NCBI GenBank assembly: GCA_012798185.1
Contig: JAAZNS010000131.1
Coordinates: forward strand, 1-20,651
DNA: 20,651 bases
Reading direction: 5' to 3'
Source: Chloroflexota bacterium
GTDB lineage: Bacteria; Chloroflexota; Anaerolineae; Anaerolineales; UBA4823
A model generated the notes under the pieces. It did no database searches and was not told where the DNA came from. It saw nothing but the letters and a program-made list of their open reading frames with translations. Below are positions 1 to 6,843 of this stretch, one piece after another. The stretch's first letter is position 1. The number at the start of each line of letters is the position of its first letter. The position numbers and the translations under genes are program-made.

Positions 1-451
1 ACTTGCTGTTTTAACTTTTCGGATGAATGTCATATATTCAATTTTAGCTCATCCCCCTTCTATTTTTTCTCGTTAGTGTCCTCAAAATGCCTTTTTTACG
101 AGTAAATTTGCTGTTTTTTTCCTAAAATGAGAAACTCAGGGGTTAGATAAACCGACCTATTATTTTTTCTACTTTCGTTCTTGAGAGGTTAGTTCGTTAA
201 TGTCTAGATACCTTTTGAAAATATAATAATTGATATCGCCAAGGTAATTGAAGAATATTATGCTAAAAGATATTTCTTAAGGATTTCAATAACGATTTTT
301 TAGAAGCAACGAATAGTTATCATCCTGAAGAAGAGGAGAAGGAAGAAGAAAACAATTGATTACTTTTAATTCATGAAATTTCTATGCTATATGACCTAAC
401 CTTGATTATAAATATCAATAATTAGATATTCGATTAGTGGGATGATATTCT
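1..451. other. AT-rich non-coding left edge, with possible gene debris
   Basis: This stretch has no convincing gene. It is very AT-rich, like the TIR gene that follows. Two short open stretches in different frames could be the remains of one decayed C-terminus: 208-300 reads ...IIDIAKVIEEYYAKRYF, and 267-359 reads ...DFLEATNSYHPEEEEKEEENN before a TGA. A single frame change near 270 would join them, but neither has a start codon and no family is recognisable. The TIR gene promoter should lie in the last 80 bases, where TATAAA-like AT tracts and a TTGAT...ATCAA inverted repeat occur (about 402-418). I could not settle on a -35/-10 pair. Confidence 0.4.
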
Positions 452-1450
452 ATGGAAAAACACATTGTGTTTTTTAGTCATTCGACAAAAGATAAAAATG
501 TTTTGCTAAAACTAAAAGAAGAGATTGATATAAAAACTGGCGAATCGTTATTAATTTTCCTTTCAAGCGATGGTCAAAGTATCCCTTTTGGCAGAAATTG
601 GGTTTATGAAATTGGAGAAGCGCTAACGAAAACTTCATTGATGTTCGTATTTATTTCATTGAACTCATTAAACTCAAAATGGTTATACTTCGAATCCGGT
701 TATGCTTGTTCAAGAGGAATTGATGTTGTGCCAATTGGAATATTAGGATTCGATTTAGATGGCCTTACTCCACCTTTATCCTTACTTCAAGGTTTTAATG
801 TCAGTAATACAAAATCTCTTGGAAATATTATTGATAAAATCAATTCAACTTATAAGACAAAATTTTCTAAAGAATTTACTGAAGAACAGTATAGTAGGAT
901 TTTTGAAAATGAAAGCGCATTAAAAGTTTTATTACCTGACTGTAAAATTCGATTTGTAATTAGTGAAGCTATAGGATTAGATAATATCAATGATATTCAA
1001 AATTATTTATATGATATCAACTCTGATGTTTTTATAACAGAAAGCCGACATATTCTATCAAATGGTATTGAGATTTTTGAAAGAGAATCCGATAGTAGCA
1101 ATAATGAATTTGTTTTTACTTTCGATGGAAAATTAGCTGATTTGTATATTGAATTATTAGAAAACCTTGTAAAGTCCTTTGATTTAAAAGTTTTCAAAGC
1201 AGAAATAATATTATCGTCCCATTATTCTTATCAAAATGATTTTCTTACACGTTCAGCTTTATTAAAAAATTCTGAAATTCATTTTTGTGATCACAATAAA
1301 TTAACATTTAATGATCAAGTTTTTTTTATTCAATACGATGCAAATTCAACTACTATAAAAATTTCTGATCCCAAAATAATCATTACTTATTCTTGGGTAA
1401 CAAATGTAATAAAAAATCTCTTAGATACTGGAATTTTAATATACATGTAG
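452..1450 (+). CDS. TIR-domain protein, probable NADase-type defence effector with unknown C-terminal domain
   Basis: The 332-residue protein begins with a TIR domain (about residues 3-135). The FFSHSTKDK box 1 is at 7-15, the loop FLSSDGQSIPFGRNW follows, and NSKWLYFESGYA is near 74-85. Glu81 in the W-x-x-F-E-x-G context sits where the catalytic glutamate of NAD-cleaving bacterial TIR domains lies. The C-terminal half (about 150-332) is unrecognised and has no obvious membrane segment; in this family it usually carries a sensor or oligomerisation role. The start follows a weak ribosome site (GTGGGATG, about 438-445). The codons are extremely AT-rich compared with the 50% or higher GC of genes to the right, which points to horizontal acquisition. 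No Argonaute, Sir2, cyclase or SAVED partner is visible, so it is an orphan here or its partner lies left of the window. TIR assignment is strong; NADase activity and a phage-defence role are inferred. Confidence 0.85.
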   Translation: MEKHIVFFSHSTKDKNVLLKLKEEIDIKTGESLLIFLSSDGQSIPFGRNWVYEIGEALTKTSLMFVFISLNSLNSKWLYFESGYACSRGIDVVPIGILGFDLDGLTPPLSLLQGFNVSNTKSLGNIIDKINSTYKTKFSKEFTEEQYSRIFENESALKVLLPDCKIRFVISEAIGLDNINDIQNYLYDINSDVFITESRHILSNGIEIFERESDSSNNEFVFTFDGKLADLYIELLENLVKSFDLKVFKAEIILSSHYSYQNDFLTRSALLKNSEIHFCDHNKLTFNDQVFFIQYDANSTTIKISDPKIIITYSWVTNVIKNLLDTGILIYM

Positions 1451-1521
1451 TTTTTTATTTTGTTTGCATCGAATCTATAATAATAACATCCCTCGATAGG
1501 AATTCATATTTACCCCATAAA

Positions 1522-1557
1522 GTATCAGGTATGCTTCCGCATCTAAACGCCTGATAC
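1522..1557. repeat. Nested inverted repeat (potential cruciform)
   Basis: GTATCAGG (1522-1529) is matched by CCTGATAC (1550-1557). Between them lies a second small hairpin, ATGC-TTCC-GCAT (1531-1542). The structure lies 72 bases past the TIR stop codon and just before the terminator-like hairpin at 1569. It may be part of the TIR transcript's 3' end or the scar of a small mobile element. Confidence 0.4.
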
Positions 1558-1568
1558 AAATTATTAAT

Positions 1569-1601
1569 ATGCGCCTTTTCCAGGGGCGCATTTTGTTTTA
1601 A
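1569..1601 (+). terminator. Probable intrinsic terminator downstream of the TIR gene
   Basis: ATGCGCC (1569-1575) pairs with GGCGCAT (1585-1591) over a 9-base loop and is followed by TTTTGTTTTA. This is a plausible Rho-independent terminator on the plus strand, about 120 bases after the TIR stop. The 7-bp stem is short, so confidence is moderate. Confidence 0.5.
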
Positions 1602-1657
1602 CCAGTTGTCTCCATCAAGTTTCTCCTCCCCGCACCCCGCTTTAACTCCCTCGCAGG

Positions 1658-1663
1658 TATAAT
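1658..1663 (+). promoter_or_regulatory. Consensus -10 box for the Nim-like gene
   Basis: A perfect TATAAT lies here, giving a predicted transcript start near 1670. No good -35 hexamer is present at the usual distance. The box lies directly before the upstream ATG at 1665, so that ATG would precede the transcript start. This supports the ATG at 1707 as the real start codon. Confidence 0.45.
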
Positions 1664-1706
1664 CATGGACATATTCAACCCTCCCCCCAACCAAAGGAAA
1701 ATCACC

Positions 1707-2219
1707 ATGTTCAGAGAAATGCGACGTGCCAACCAGTTATTGCCGATGGAACTAACGGAAGACGTATTGCGAAGAGCCACCGCCGGGGTTTTGGCGTTGG
1801 AAGGCGAAAACAGCTATCCATATGCGGTGCCTCTCAGTTACGTCTACGGCAATGGCAAGATATATTTCCACAGCGCCACGTCGGGTTACAAGTTCGACTT
1901 GATCCAGGCCAATGGTATGGTTTCCTTCTGCGTAATCGAACAAGATCAAATCGTCCCCGAAGAACTGACCACATATTTTCGAAGTGTGATTGTCTTTGGG
2001 AAAGCCAAAGTTATCCGTGATGAGCAAGAAAAGCGAAGGGCGCTGGAGCTGCTTTCAGAAAAATACTCACCGGGATACGAAGAAAAAAGCCGCCTTTCGA
2101 TCGAAAGGAACTGGGATAACGTTTGTATTGTGGGCATAGAGATCGATCACGTGACCGGCAAAGAAGCCAGGGAACTGGCAAAGCTCAGGAAATCGTCGTC
2201 TTCAAGTAGCAAGCAGTAA
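1707..2219 (+). CDS. Pyridoxamine 5'-phosphate oxidase-fold flavoprotein, Nim-like
   Basis: The 170-residue protein belongs to the PNPOx-like split-barrel flavin-binding superfamily, closest by motif to the NimA/5-nitroimidazole reductase-like group. It opens with an MFREMRR segment and continues with AYPV-type strands (YPYAVPLSYVY), an IYFHSATSGYKFDLI segment typical of the phosphate/flavin-binding region, and SVIVFGKAKVI. Such proteins bind FMN, F420 or heme; most are uncharacterised reductases or detoxifying proteins. I chose the ATG at 1707 because AAAGGA (about 1693-1698) is well spaced before it and a TATAAT box overlaps the region just before the alternative ATG at 1665. The tail is a low-complexity run of serines ending in KQ, and its last 73 bases overlap the convergent hicB-like gene. 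This suggests that one of the two 3' ends has been altered. The family call is solid; a drug-resistance role is not implied. Confidence 0.8.
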   Translation: MFREMRRANQLLPMELTEDVLRRATAGVLALEGENSYPYAVPLSYVYGNGKIYFHSATSGYKFDLIQANGMVSFCVIEQDQIVPEELTTYFRSVIVFGKAKVIRDEQEKRRALELLSEKYSPGYEEKSRLSIERNWDNVCIVGIEIDHVTGKEARELAKLRKSSSSSSKQ

Positions 2220-2389
2220 TTCCTAATCCAATCATCTTCAACCGGTTCGAGGTAAAGCTCAATGGCTTCTTGAATATTTTTTATGGCTTCTTCCAAAGTA
2301 TCCCCCTCACTGATGCAGCCGGGCAACGAAGGCGCATAAACAGTGTACCCACCCTCATCACTGGATTCCATTACGATTTTGAAACGCAT
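2147..2389 (-). CDS. HicB-family antitoxin-like protein, orphan, with atypical C-terminus
   Basis: This 80-residue protein has the classic HicB N-terminal half: MRFKIVMESSDEGGYTVYAPSLPGC, then SEGDTLEEAIKNIQEAIELYLEPVEDD. HicB normally neutralises the HicA mRNA-degrading toxin and represses its own operon. Here the family match stops after EPVEDD (about residue 52). The remaining residues (WIRNYCLLLEDDDF...) look unrelated and run 73 bases into the convergent Nim-like gene, as if the original end had been lost. No hicA is visible on either side. The ATG at 2389 was chosen because AAGGAG (2404-2399) is 9 bases upstream; the in-frame GTG at 2395 is too close to it. A perfect palindrome, CAGAAATTCTG (2428-2438), upstream could be an operator. 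It may be a solitary HicB regulator or a decaying remnant. Confidence 0.7.
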   Translation of the reverse strand: MRFKIVMESSDEGGYTVYAPSLPGCISEGDTLEEAIKNIQEAIELYLEPVEDDWIRNYCLLLEDDDFLSFASSLASLPVT

Positions 2390-2509
2390 GACCACTATCT
2401 CCTTGATGTTGACGTGATTCTAACATACAGAAATTCTGGATTTATTGAAGGGGGTACGTTGTAAACCAGGAGGTTTCTCTGCAGTTATGTATTTTTCCCT
2501 GATCTGAAA

Positions 2510-2606
2510 AAGACCTGGCAGGTTTCCATAAATTCGATCCACAAAGTATCTTTGAGCATCCACGAGAATTATCCTAAAAAGGTTCTATTAAAACCTGCCA
2601 GGTCTT
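2510..2606. repeat. 97-bp element bounded by perfect 16-bp inverted repeats
   Basis: AAGACCTGGCAGGTTT (2510-2525) is perfectly complementary to AAACCTGCCAGGTCTT (2591-2606), with 65 AT-rich bases between. Each arm is itself nearly palindromic (ACCTGGCAGGT). It lies in non-coding DNA between divergent genes and has no open frame. It resembles a miniature repeat element or a long-loop RNA hairpin. Confidence 0.6.
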
Positions 2607-2689
2607 AATTGGGTCCTTAGTAACATCGAGATTTTTTCATCATTCGTGGTGAATATATTTCATGATGACTCATAAAGAATTTTCAATAC

Positions 2690-2727
2690 ATGTCATAATT
2701 TGACATATATAGATATATACTTAAAAT
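2690..2727 (+). promoter_or_regulatory. Promoter with overlapping palindromic operator for the GNAT-YoaP gene
   Basis: TTGACA (2700-2705) and TAAAAT (2722-2727) are spaced by 16 bases, placing transcription start near 2734, 24 bases before the ATG. A palindrome, ATGTCA-TAATT-TGACAT (2690-2706), covers the -35 box, the usual position for a repressor site. The promoter is well supported; the operator is an inference from symmetry. Confidence 0.55.
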
Positions 2728-2757
2728 ATAAACCCCTGCCATTTGGAGTGAAGTGAA

Positions 2758-3537
2758 ATGTCTCAACCAGAAACACCCCAGGAAAGTGACATCCAAATCA
2801 TCGACCTCACGCCGGAGAACGCCGCCGATTACGGCTTTTGCGGCTATAAAGATGTCAAGAAGCATCTCGAATTGCGGCGCAAGATCGAATGGTTCGATAA
2901 GTATTATTCGAAGGGTCTGCGCACAAAAATCGTCGTTTCAAAAACCGGCGGTTACCAGGGCATGATCGAATATATCCCGGGGGAATATGCCCACCGCCCG
3001 GTGGCGGCTCAAGGCTACATGTTCATCCATTGCATTTTCGTGGGCTTTAAAAATGAATACAAAGGGAAAGGCTATGCGAAAAGACTGCTCGAGGCGTGTA
3101 TCCGGGATGCCGAAAACCAAACGATGAAAGGCGTCGCCGTCGTCACTCGCAAAGGCCCCTTCATGGCGAAGAAAGACATCTTCGAGAAACGCGGCTTCCA
3201 CCTCGTCGACCGCGCCAAACCCGACTTCGAATTACTGGTCCTGAAGTTCGACGCGTCGGCGGAAGATCCAAAATTCCTGGATATCACGGTGAAAGGCTAT
3301 CAAGATGGGGTGACCATATTACGCTCGCCGCAATGCCCATATTCGGTCAAGAACGTGGATGCGATGTTGGAGACCGCTAAAAAGATGAACATGCCAGTCC
3401 AGTTAGTCGAACTCGACGACGCCGAGAGCGCTCAAAAAGCGCCCTGCGCCTTTGGGACGTTCTGCATCATCAACAACGGCAAGGTGCTCACCCACCATCC
3501 CATCAGCAACGCACGCTTCGTGAATCTCATCAAATAG
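2758..3537 (+). CDS. GNAT N-acetyltransferase with C-terminal YoaP-like domain
   Basis: The 259-residue protein has two parts. Residues about 10-165 form a GNAT fold whose acetyl-CoA-binding turn is seen at KNEYKGKGYAKRLLEA (98-113). Residues about 175-259 match the YoaP-like domain that follows GNAT domains in YoaP family proteins. It carries SPQCPYS around Cys193, then cysteines at 230 and 236, and ends NARFVNLIK. The CPY motif and the strand order suggest a thioredoxin-like lobe. The acceptor substrate is unknown. The ATG at 2758 follows GGAGTG at about 2745-2750 and a clear promoter. The length and both domains are complete, and codon use matches the rest of the GC-rich genes. The SnoaL-like gene begins about 50 bases later in the same direction and may be cotranscribed. 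Confidence 0.85.
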   Translation: MSQPETPQESDIQIIDLTPENAADYGFCGYKDVKKHLELRRKIEWFDKYYSKGLRTKIVVSKTGGYQGMIEYIPGEYAHRPVAAQGYMFIHCIFVGFKNEYKGKGYAKRLLEACIRDAENQTMKGVAVVTRKGPFMAKKDIFEKRGFHLVDRAKPDFELLVLKFDASAEDPKFLDITVKGYQDGVTILRSPQCPYSVKNVDAMLETAKKMNMPVQLVELDDAESAQKAPCAFGTFCIINNGKVLTHHPISNARFVNLIK

Positions 3538-3588
3538 GCGTAACCGCCGATATTGGCAACCGGGCGTCGGCATGGAGCTTTGGTTTTT

Positions 3589-4020
3589 ATGATGAAAAAC
3601 CATCGAGAAATCATCCGCCGCTTATACGAAGATGGCTGGGGAAAAGGCGACCTGACAGCCATAGACGAAGTTTTTGCTTCGGAACACGTTCTCCACTGGC
3701 ATGAACTCAAGCTATCCGACCAGCATCGTTCTGTTGCGGAGGTCAAGAAAATCGTACAGGCGTATCGAGCTGCCATCCCCGATCTTCAGGTAATCATCGA
3801 TGACGTGGTGGTGGAAGACGATAAAGCCGCCGTACAGGTCACATTTATCGGAACGCACCAGGGAGAATACGAGGGCTATCCTCCCACACATAAACGCGGC
3901 AGGTTTACAGACGTGCAGATTTTACGTTTCGAAAAAGGGAAAATCGTGGAATCGTCTCTGGCATCGGGTGGATTGCGATATTTTTTTGCCATGTTAGACG
4001 GAACGCTGTTTGAGGCATAA
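3589..4020 (+). CDS. SnoaL-like / ester cyclase family protein (NTF2-like fold)
   Basis: The 143-residue protein shows the SnoaL-type pattern. An N-terminal helix carries a W-G-K-G-D segment (LYEDGWGKGDLTAIDEVFA), followed by HVLHWHE, then IVQAYRAAIPDLQVIIDDVVVEDDKAAVQVTF with the typical acidic pair. GTHQGEYEGYPPT follows, and RFEKGKIVE closes the barrel. Members include polyketide cyclases, but most are uncharacterised small-molecule-binding or isomerase-like proteins. Here no polyketide genes are nearby, so no specific reaction can be given. The upstream in-frame TTG at 3553 is unlikely; GGAG (3574-3577) precedes the paired ATGs at 3589 and 3592. The gene follows the YoaP-type acetyltransferase by about 50 bases on the same strand. 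Confidence 0.75.
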   Translation: MMKNHREIIRRLYEDGWGKGDLTAIDEVFASEHVLHWHELKLSDQHRSVAEVKKIVQAYRAAIPDLQVIIDDVVVEDDKAAVQVTFIGTHQGEYEGYPPTHKRGRFTDVQILRFEKGKIVESSLASGGLRYFFAMLDGTLFEA

Positions 4021-4531
4021 TCGGTTGTGAGGGGTTGGTGTGCAGGCAGCGATACGGCCATATTACAATAGAATACAAACGCTATGAAGTTCATTGATTA
4101 TTACGCCATTCTAAACGTTCCACGGAACGCAACATTAAGCGATATTCGTTCATCGTATCGGCGTTTAGCATTTCTGTATCATCCCGATATCACCAATAAT
4201 CCAGAATCGATACAAAGGACGAGGCGTTAGTGGCGACACTGGAGGGCACCACAATTCTTTCATTCATCACACTCAAGGTCATAAACAGACAACCCAAAAT
4301 ATCAAGATTCTTCCGGATGTTATGGTATTAGATAAAAAGAATATATGTTTTAATTTGGTAATTTTGAAATTATTGTCATAGAATAATTTATTCAATAGAG
4401 TTATTTTTTAATTTAGTAACCAAACAGTGGTCAGCCGCTTCATCCCAACCGAAATTTTCGCCTGCCCTTCCCAGGGGTGAGCCACTCCGGTTTACCGTTT
4501 CACCAGCCGTTACATGAGGGTAAAACTCACC
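4021..4531. other. Gene-poor stretch holding a truncated J-domain gene
   Basis: Apart from the 48-residue J-domain ORF at 4084-4230, I see no gene in these 511 bases. From about 4230 the DNA becomes AT-rich and contains a perfect 13-bp palindrome, GAATAATTTATTC (4381-4393). The glycosyltransferase promoter should lie here. A weak pair, TTGGTA and TAGAAT spaced 18 bases (about 4355-4384), is possible. Confidence 0.4.
4084..4230 (+). pseudogene. Truncated DnaJ/J-domain gene (48 codons)
   Basis: The ORF begins MKFIDYYAILNVPRNATLS and goes on through SYRRLAFLYHPDITNNPES, which is the first two helices and the loop of a J domain. The signature His-Pro-Asp (HPD) is intact; in full proteins it stimulates Hsp70/DnaK ATPase. 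It ends after IQRTRR at a TAG, before helices III and IV and any C-terminal domains, so roughly the second half of the J domain is gone. A plus-one frame stays open from about 4169 to 4381, but I cannot match it to a J protein. TACAAT (4064-4069) could be a -10 box leaving only about 8 bases of leader, and there is no good ribosome site. Most likely this is a truncated remnant, though a tiny J-domain protein cannot be excluded. Confidence 0.65.
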
Positions 4532-5794
4532 ATGAAAATCACCGTCTTTGCTGCAGGTTCACGAGGAGATATCCAGCCGTGCCTTGTGCTGTGCAAGGGG
4601 CTTCAGCAGGCAGGCTATGCGGTGCGCCTGGCTGCCCCCGAAGATTTTGCCGATTTCACCCGGCAATTCGGTGTGGATTTTTACCCCCTGCGCGGCGACG
4701 TCCAGAAGATCATGGCCAGCGACACCGGGCGAAAATTCATGGAGAAGGGCGGGGCCAACCCCATCCGCTCGATCCGCGCCATGCGTACCATGCTCGGTCC
4801 CGTGGTGATGCAAATGGTCGAAGATGCCTACGCCGCCTGCCGGGATGCGCAGGCGCTCATTTGCCAGGGCGTTCTGGCCGGCTTCGGGAAGTCCATTGCC
4901 GAAGTGCTGAACATCCCGATCCTCGATATCGAACCCACCCCGCTGCTCCCCACTCGGGCTTTCCCGGCGCCTGCCTGGCCGATCCAAAGGAATTTGGGCG
5001 GCTGGCACAACTATTTTTCCGGAGTCGCCATGCTGCGCGTGGTCTGGATGTGGTACCAGCCTTACGTGAACGACTTCCGCAAACGGTTCGGTTTGTCGCC
5101 TTACAGCAGTTCCGATTTCCAACGGATATTAAAATCGACCCCCATGCTGAGCGCCTACAGCCCCGGCATCATCCCCCACCCGTCCGATTGGCCCGAGCAC
5201 TTTCACGTTACCGGCTACCTCTTCCCGGATAACGCCAATACATGGCAGCCTTCCGCCGAACTGACCGCATTTTTAGAGAGCGGCGAGCCTCCCGTATACA
5301 TCGGCTTTGGCAGTATGGCCGGAAACGAGCCCGAACAACTCGCCCGGCTGGTGGTGGAGGCGCTGGCGGTGTGCCATCAGCGCGGGCTGCTGCTCACCGG
5401 TTGGGGCGGCTTACGCGCCGATTGGGTGCCCAAGAACGTGTTTGTGGTGGATTCGGCGCCGCATAGTTGGCTCTTCCCACGCATGGCGGCGGTGGTGCAC
5501 CACGGCGGCGCGGGGACGACGGCGGAAGGGTTACGCGCCGGCGTACCGACGGTGATCGTTCCCTTTGCCTTCGACCAATCCTTTTGGGGCGCCCGCGTCC
5601 ACGCTATGGACCTCGGGTCGCAACCTGTACCCAAGAAGAGTTTGACCGCTGAACGGCTCGCCCAGGCCATCGAAACAGCCATCACAAACCCCGATATCAA
5701 GCGCCGCGCCAAAGCCTGCGGCGAAGCCATCCGAAATGAAGATGGCGTTGGAAACGCCGTAAAGGTGATCAAACAATACCTTGGAAAACCCTGA
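4532..5794 (+). CDS. UGT/GT1-type glycosyltransferase (sterol/macrolide glucosyltransferase-like)
   Basis: The 420-residue enzyme has the GT-B double Rossmann layout of nucleotide-sugar glycosyltransferases acting on lipids, sterols or macrolides. The N-terminal GT28/GT1 signature is MKITVFAAGSRGDIQP, and the acceptor half continues through about residue 215. The donor half contains VYIGFGSMAG, then HHGGAGTT at about 323-330 and GVPTVIVPFAFDQSFWG. These are the residues that grip the UDP-sugar in plant and fungal UGT80-type enzymes. The ATG at 4532 was chosen because GAGGG (4516-4520) is 11 bases before it; the ATG at 4514 overlaps that site. The gene lies 23 bp upstream of the acyltransferase-like gene, so the two probably form an operon and may modify the same lipid or glycoside. 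The acceptor cannot be deduced. The family call is firm. Confidence 0.87.
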   Translation: MKITVFAAGSRGDIQPCLVLCKGLQQAGYAVRLAAPEDFADFTRQFGVDFYPLRGDVQKIMASDTGRKFMEKGGANPIRSIRAMRTMLGPVVMQMVEDAYAACRDAQALICQGVLAGFGKSIAEVLNIPILDIEPTPLLPTRAFPAPAWPIQRNLGGWHNYFSGVAMLRVVWMWYQPYVNDFRKRFGLSPYSSSDFQRILKSTPMLSAYSPGIIPHPSDWPEHFHVTGYLFPDNANTWQPSAELTAFLESGEPPVYIGFGSMAGNEPEQLARLVVEALAVCHQRGLLLTGWGGLRADWVPKNVFVVDSAPHSWLFPRMAAVVHHGGAGTTAEGLRAGVPTVIVPFAFDQSFWGARVHAMDLGSQPVPKKSLTAERLAQAIETAITNPDIKRRAKACGEAIRNEDGVGNAVKVIKQYLGKP

Positions 5795-5817
5795 CGAAAA
5801 GAAAGAGAGAAAGCGCC

Positions 5818-6606
5818 ATGGATTCGATAAACAATCTGCATACGGTTCTCCCCTATCCCCGCACCAGGCAATTGATGGTCGATGGAGGGAAGCTGGGCTT
5901 ACGCAAACACACGGTGCACGGGCTGGTAGAGTTCGACATCACCCGCGCCCGTGAAGCCATTCACCAATACCGGGCTCAAAAAGGAGAATCACTGTCCTTT
6001 TCGGCGTTCTTCTTATCCTGCCTGGGGAAAGCCATCGACGAAGACAAGAACATGCATGCCTACCGGAACTGGCGAAACCAGCTCGTCCTATTCGACGAAG
6101 TGGACGTTAACATGATGTTCGAGGTCGAAGTGGACGGGCAGAAGACGATCCGGCCTCACATCCTGCGGGGCATCAATAAGAGAAACTTTCTGGAAATCCA
6201 TCAGGAAATCCGCGATTTTCAGCAGGCGCACGAAACCAGCTGCGAATCGAAATTCATCGATTGGTTCGTGCGGCTGCCCGCCTTTATCCGCCGGGCGTTC
6301 CTGTGGGTTCTGTTTATGAATCCCCAAATGATCAAGGACTATTACGGCACGGTGTTGGTGTCTTCGCTGGGCATGTTCGGCTTGGGGAGTGGGTGGGGCT
6401 TACCGGTGCCCAACCATTCCCTGCAGATCACCCTGGGCGGCATGTCCAAGAAACCGGGGGTCATCGCAAACCGCATCGAAATCCGCGAATACCTGAGCGC
6501 CACCGTCAGCTTCGACCACGATGTGATCGATGGTGCGCCAGCCGCGCGTTTCATGCACCGATTGAAGAAGCTGATCGAGAGCGCTGACAGTTTAAACATC
6601 GAGTAG
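5818..6606 (+). CDS. Stand-alone 2-oxoacid dehydrogenase E2-type acyltransferase (CAT fold)
   Basis: The 262-residue protein corresponds to only the catalytic core of E2 acyltransferases. It lacks the lipoyl domain and the E3/E1-binding domain that a pyruvate or branched-chain dehydrogenase subunit would carry. The core shows VHGLVEFDITRARE at its start, VLVSSLGMFGLGSG in the middle, and near the end the catalytic HxxxDG motif as HDVIDGAPAARF (His234, Asp238). The motif is complete, so the enzyme is probably active as an acyl-CoA- or chloramphenicol acetyltransferase-like enzyme. No E1 or E3 genes are present. A moderate ribosome site (AAGAGAGAAAG) precedes the ATG. The glycosyltransferase ends 23 bp upstream, which suggests sequential glycosylation and acylation of one product; this is inference. 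Confidence 0.8.
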   Translation: MDSINNLHTVLPYPRTRQLMVDGGKLGLRKHTVHGLVEFDITRAREAIHQYRAQKGESLSFSAFFLSCLGKAIDEDKNMHAYRNWRNQLVLFDEVDVNMMFEVEVDGQKTIRPHILRGINKRNFLEIHQEIRDFQQAHETSCESKFIDWFVRLPAFIRRAFLWVLFMNPQMIKDYYGTVLVSSLGMFGLGSGWGLPVPNHSLQITLGGMSKKPGVIANRIEIREYLSATVSFDHDVIDGAPAARFMHRLKKLIESADSLNIE

Positions 6607-6673
6607 TATTACTAAAACGTTTGCTTTCTCGGTTCCTATGGTACACTTTTATTTTGTATGCAGTCGTTTGAGC

Positions 6674-6691
6674 GCGTGATTACTATCACGC
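6674..6691. repeat. Short perfect hairpin downstream of the acyltransferase gene
   Basis: GCGTGAT (6674-6680) pairs with ATCACGC (6685-6691) over a TACT loop, followed by a weak CTTTAT. It could serve as a modest terminator for the glycosyltransferase-acyltransferase pair or as an operator for rarD. The T-run is too weak to decide. Confidence 0.35.
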
Positions 6692-6843
6692 CTTTATACC
6701 GGGTTAAAACGTATCCCCATCAACGATGAATAATGATATCATTCCTGCTTCCTTGCCTTCCTAATTTTGGTTAGTATTTATGATTCACTGTCAAATATTA
6801 CGACCATAAATCTGCAAGTCTGGTAGACCGATCGGAGTTACGA

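Larger units (their letters stand above)
2390..2757. other. Intergenic region with divergent regulatory DNA and a small inverted-repeat element
   Basis: No gene is seen in these 368 bases. They hold the hicB-like ribosome site and possible operator at the left, the 16-bp paired repeat at 2510-2606 in the middle, and an AT-rich promoter for the YoaP-type acetyltransferase at the right. Confidence 0.6.

Noticed and set aside
1455..1694. 79-residue minus-strand ORF between the TIR and Nim-like genes
   Set aside because: It overlaps the hairpins at 1522-1591 and has no ribosome site or recognisable family; its N-terminal part lies under the start region of the Nim-like gene.
4477..5232. 251-residue plus-strand ORF rich in Arg, Pro and His
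   Set aside because: It is the out-of-frame shadow of the GC-rich glycosyltransferase gene, whose own frame carries the conserved GT motifs.
5818..6606. Subunit of a pyruvate or branched-chain 2-oxoacid dehydrogenase complex
   Set aside because: The lipoyl and peripheral-subunit-binding domains are absent and no E1 or E3 gene is nearby.
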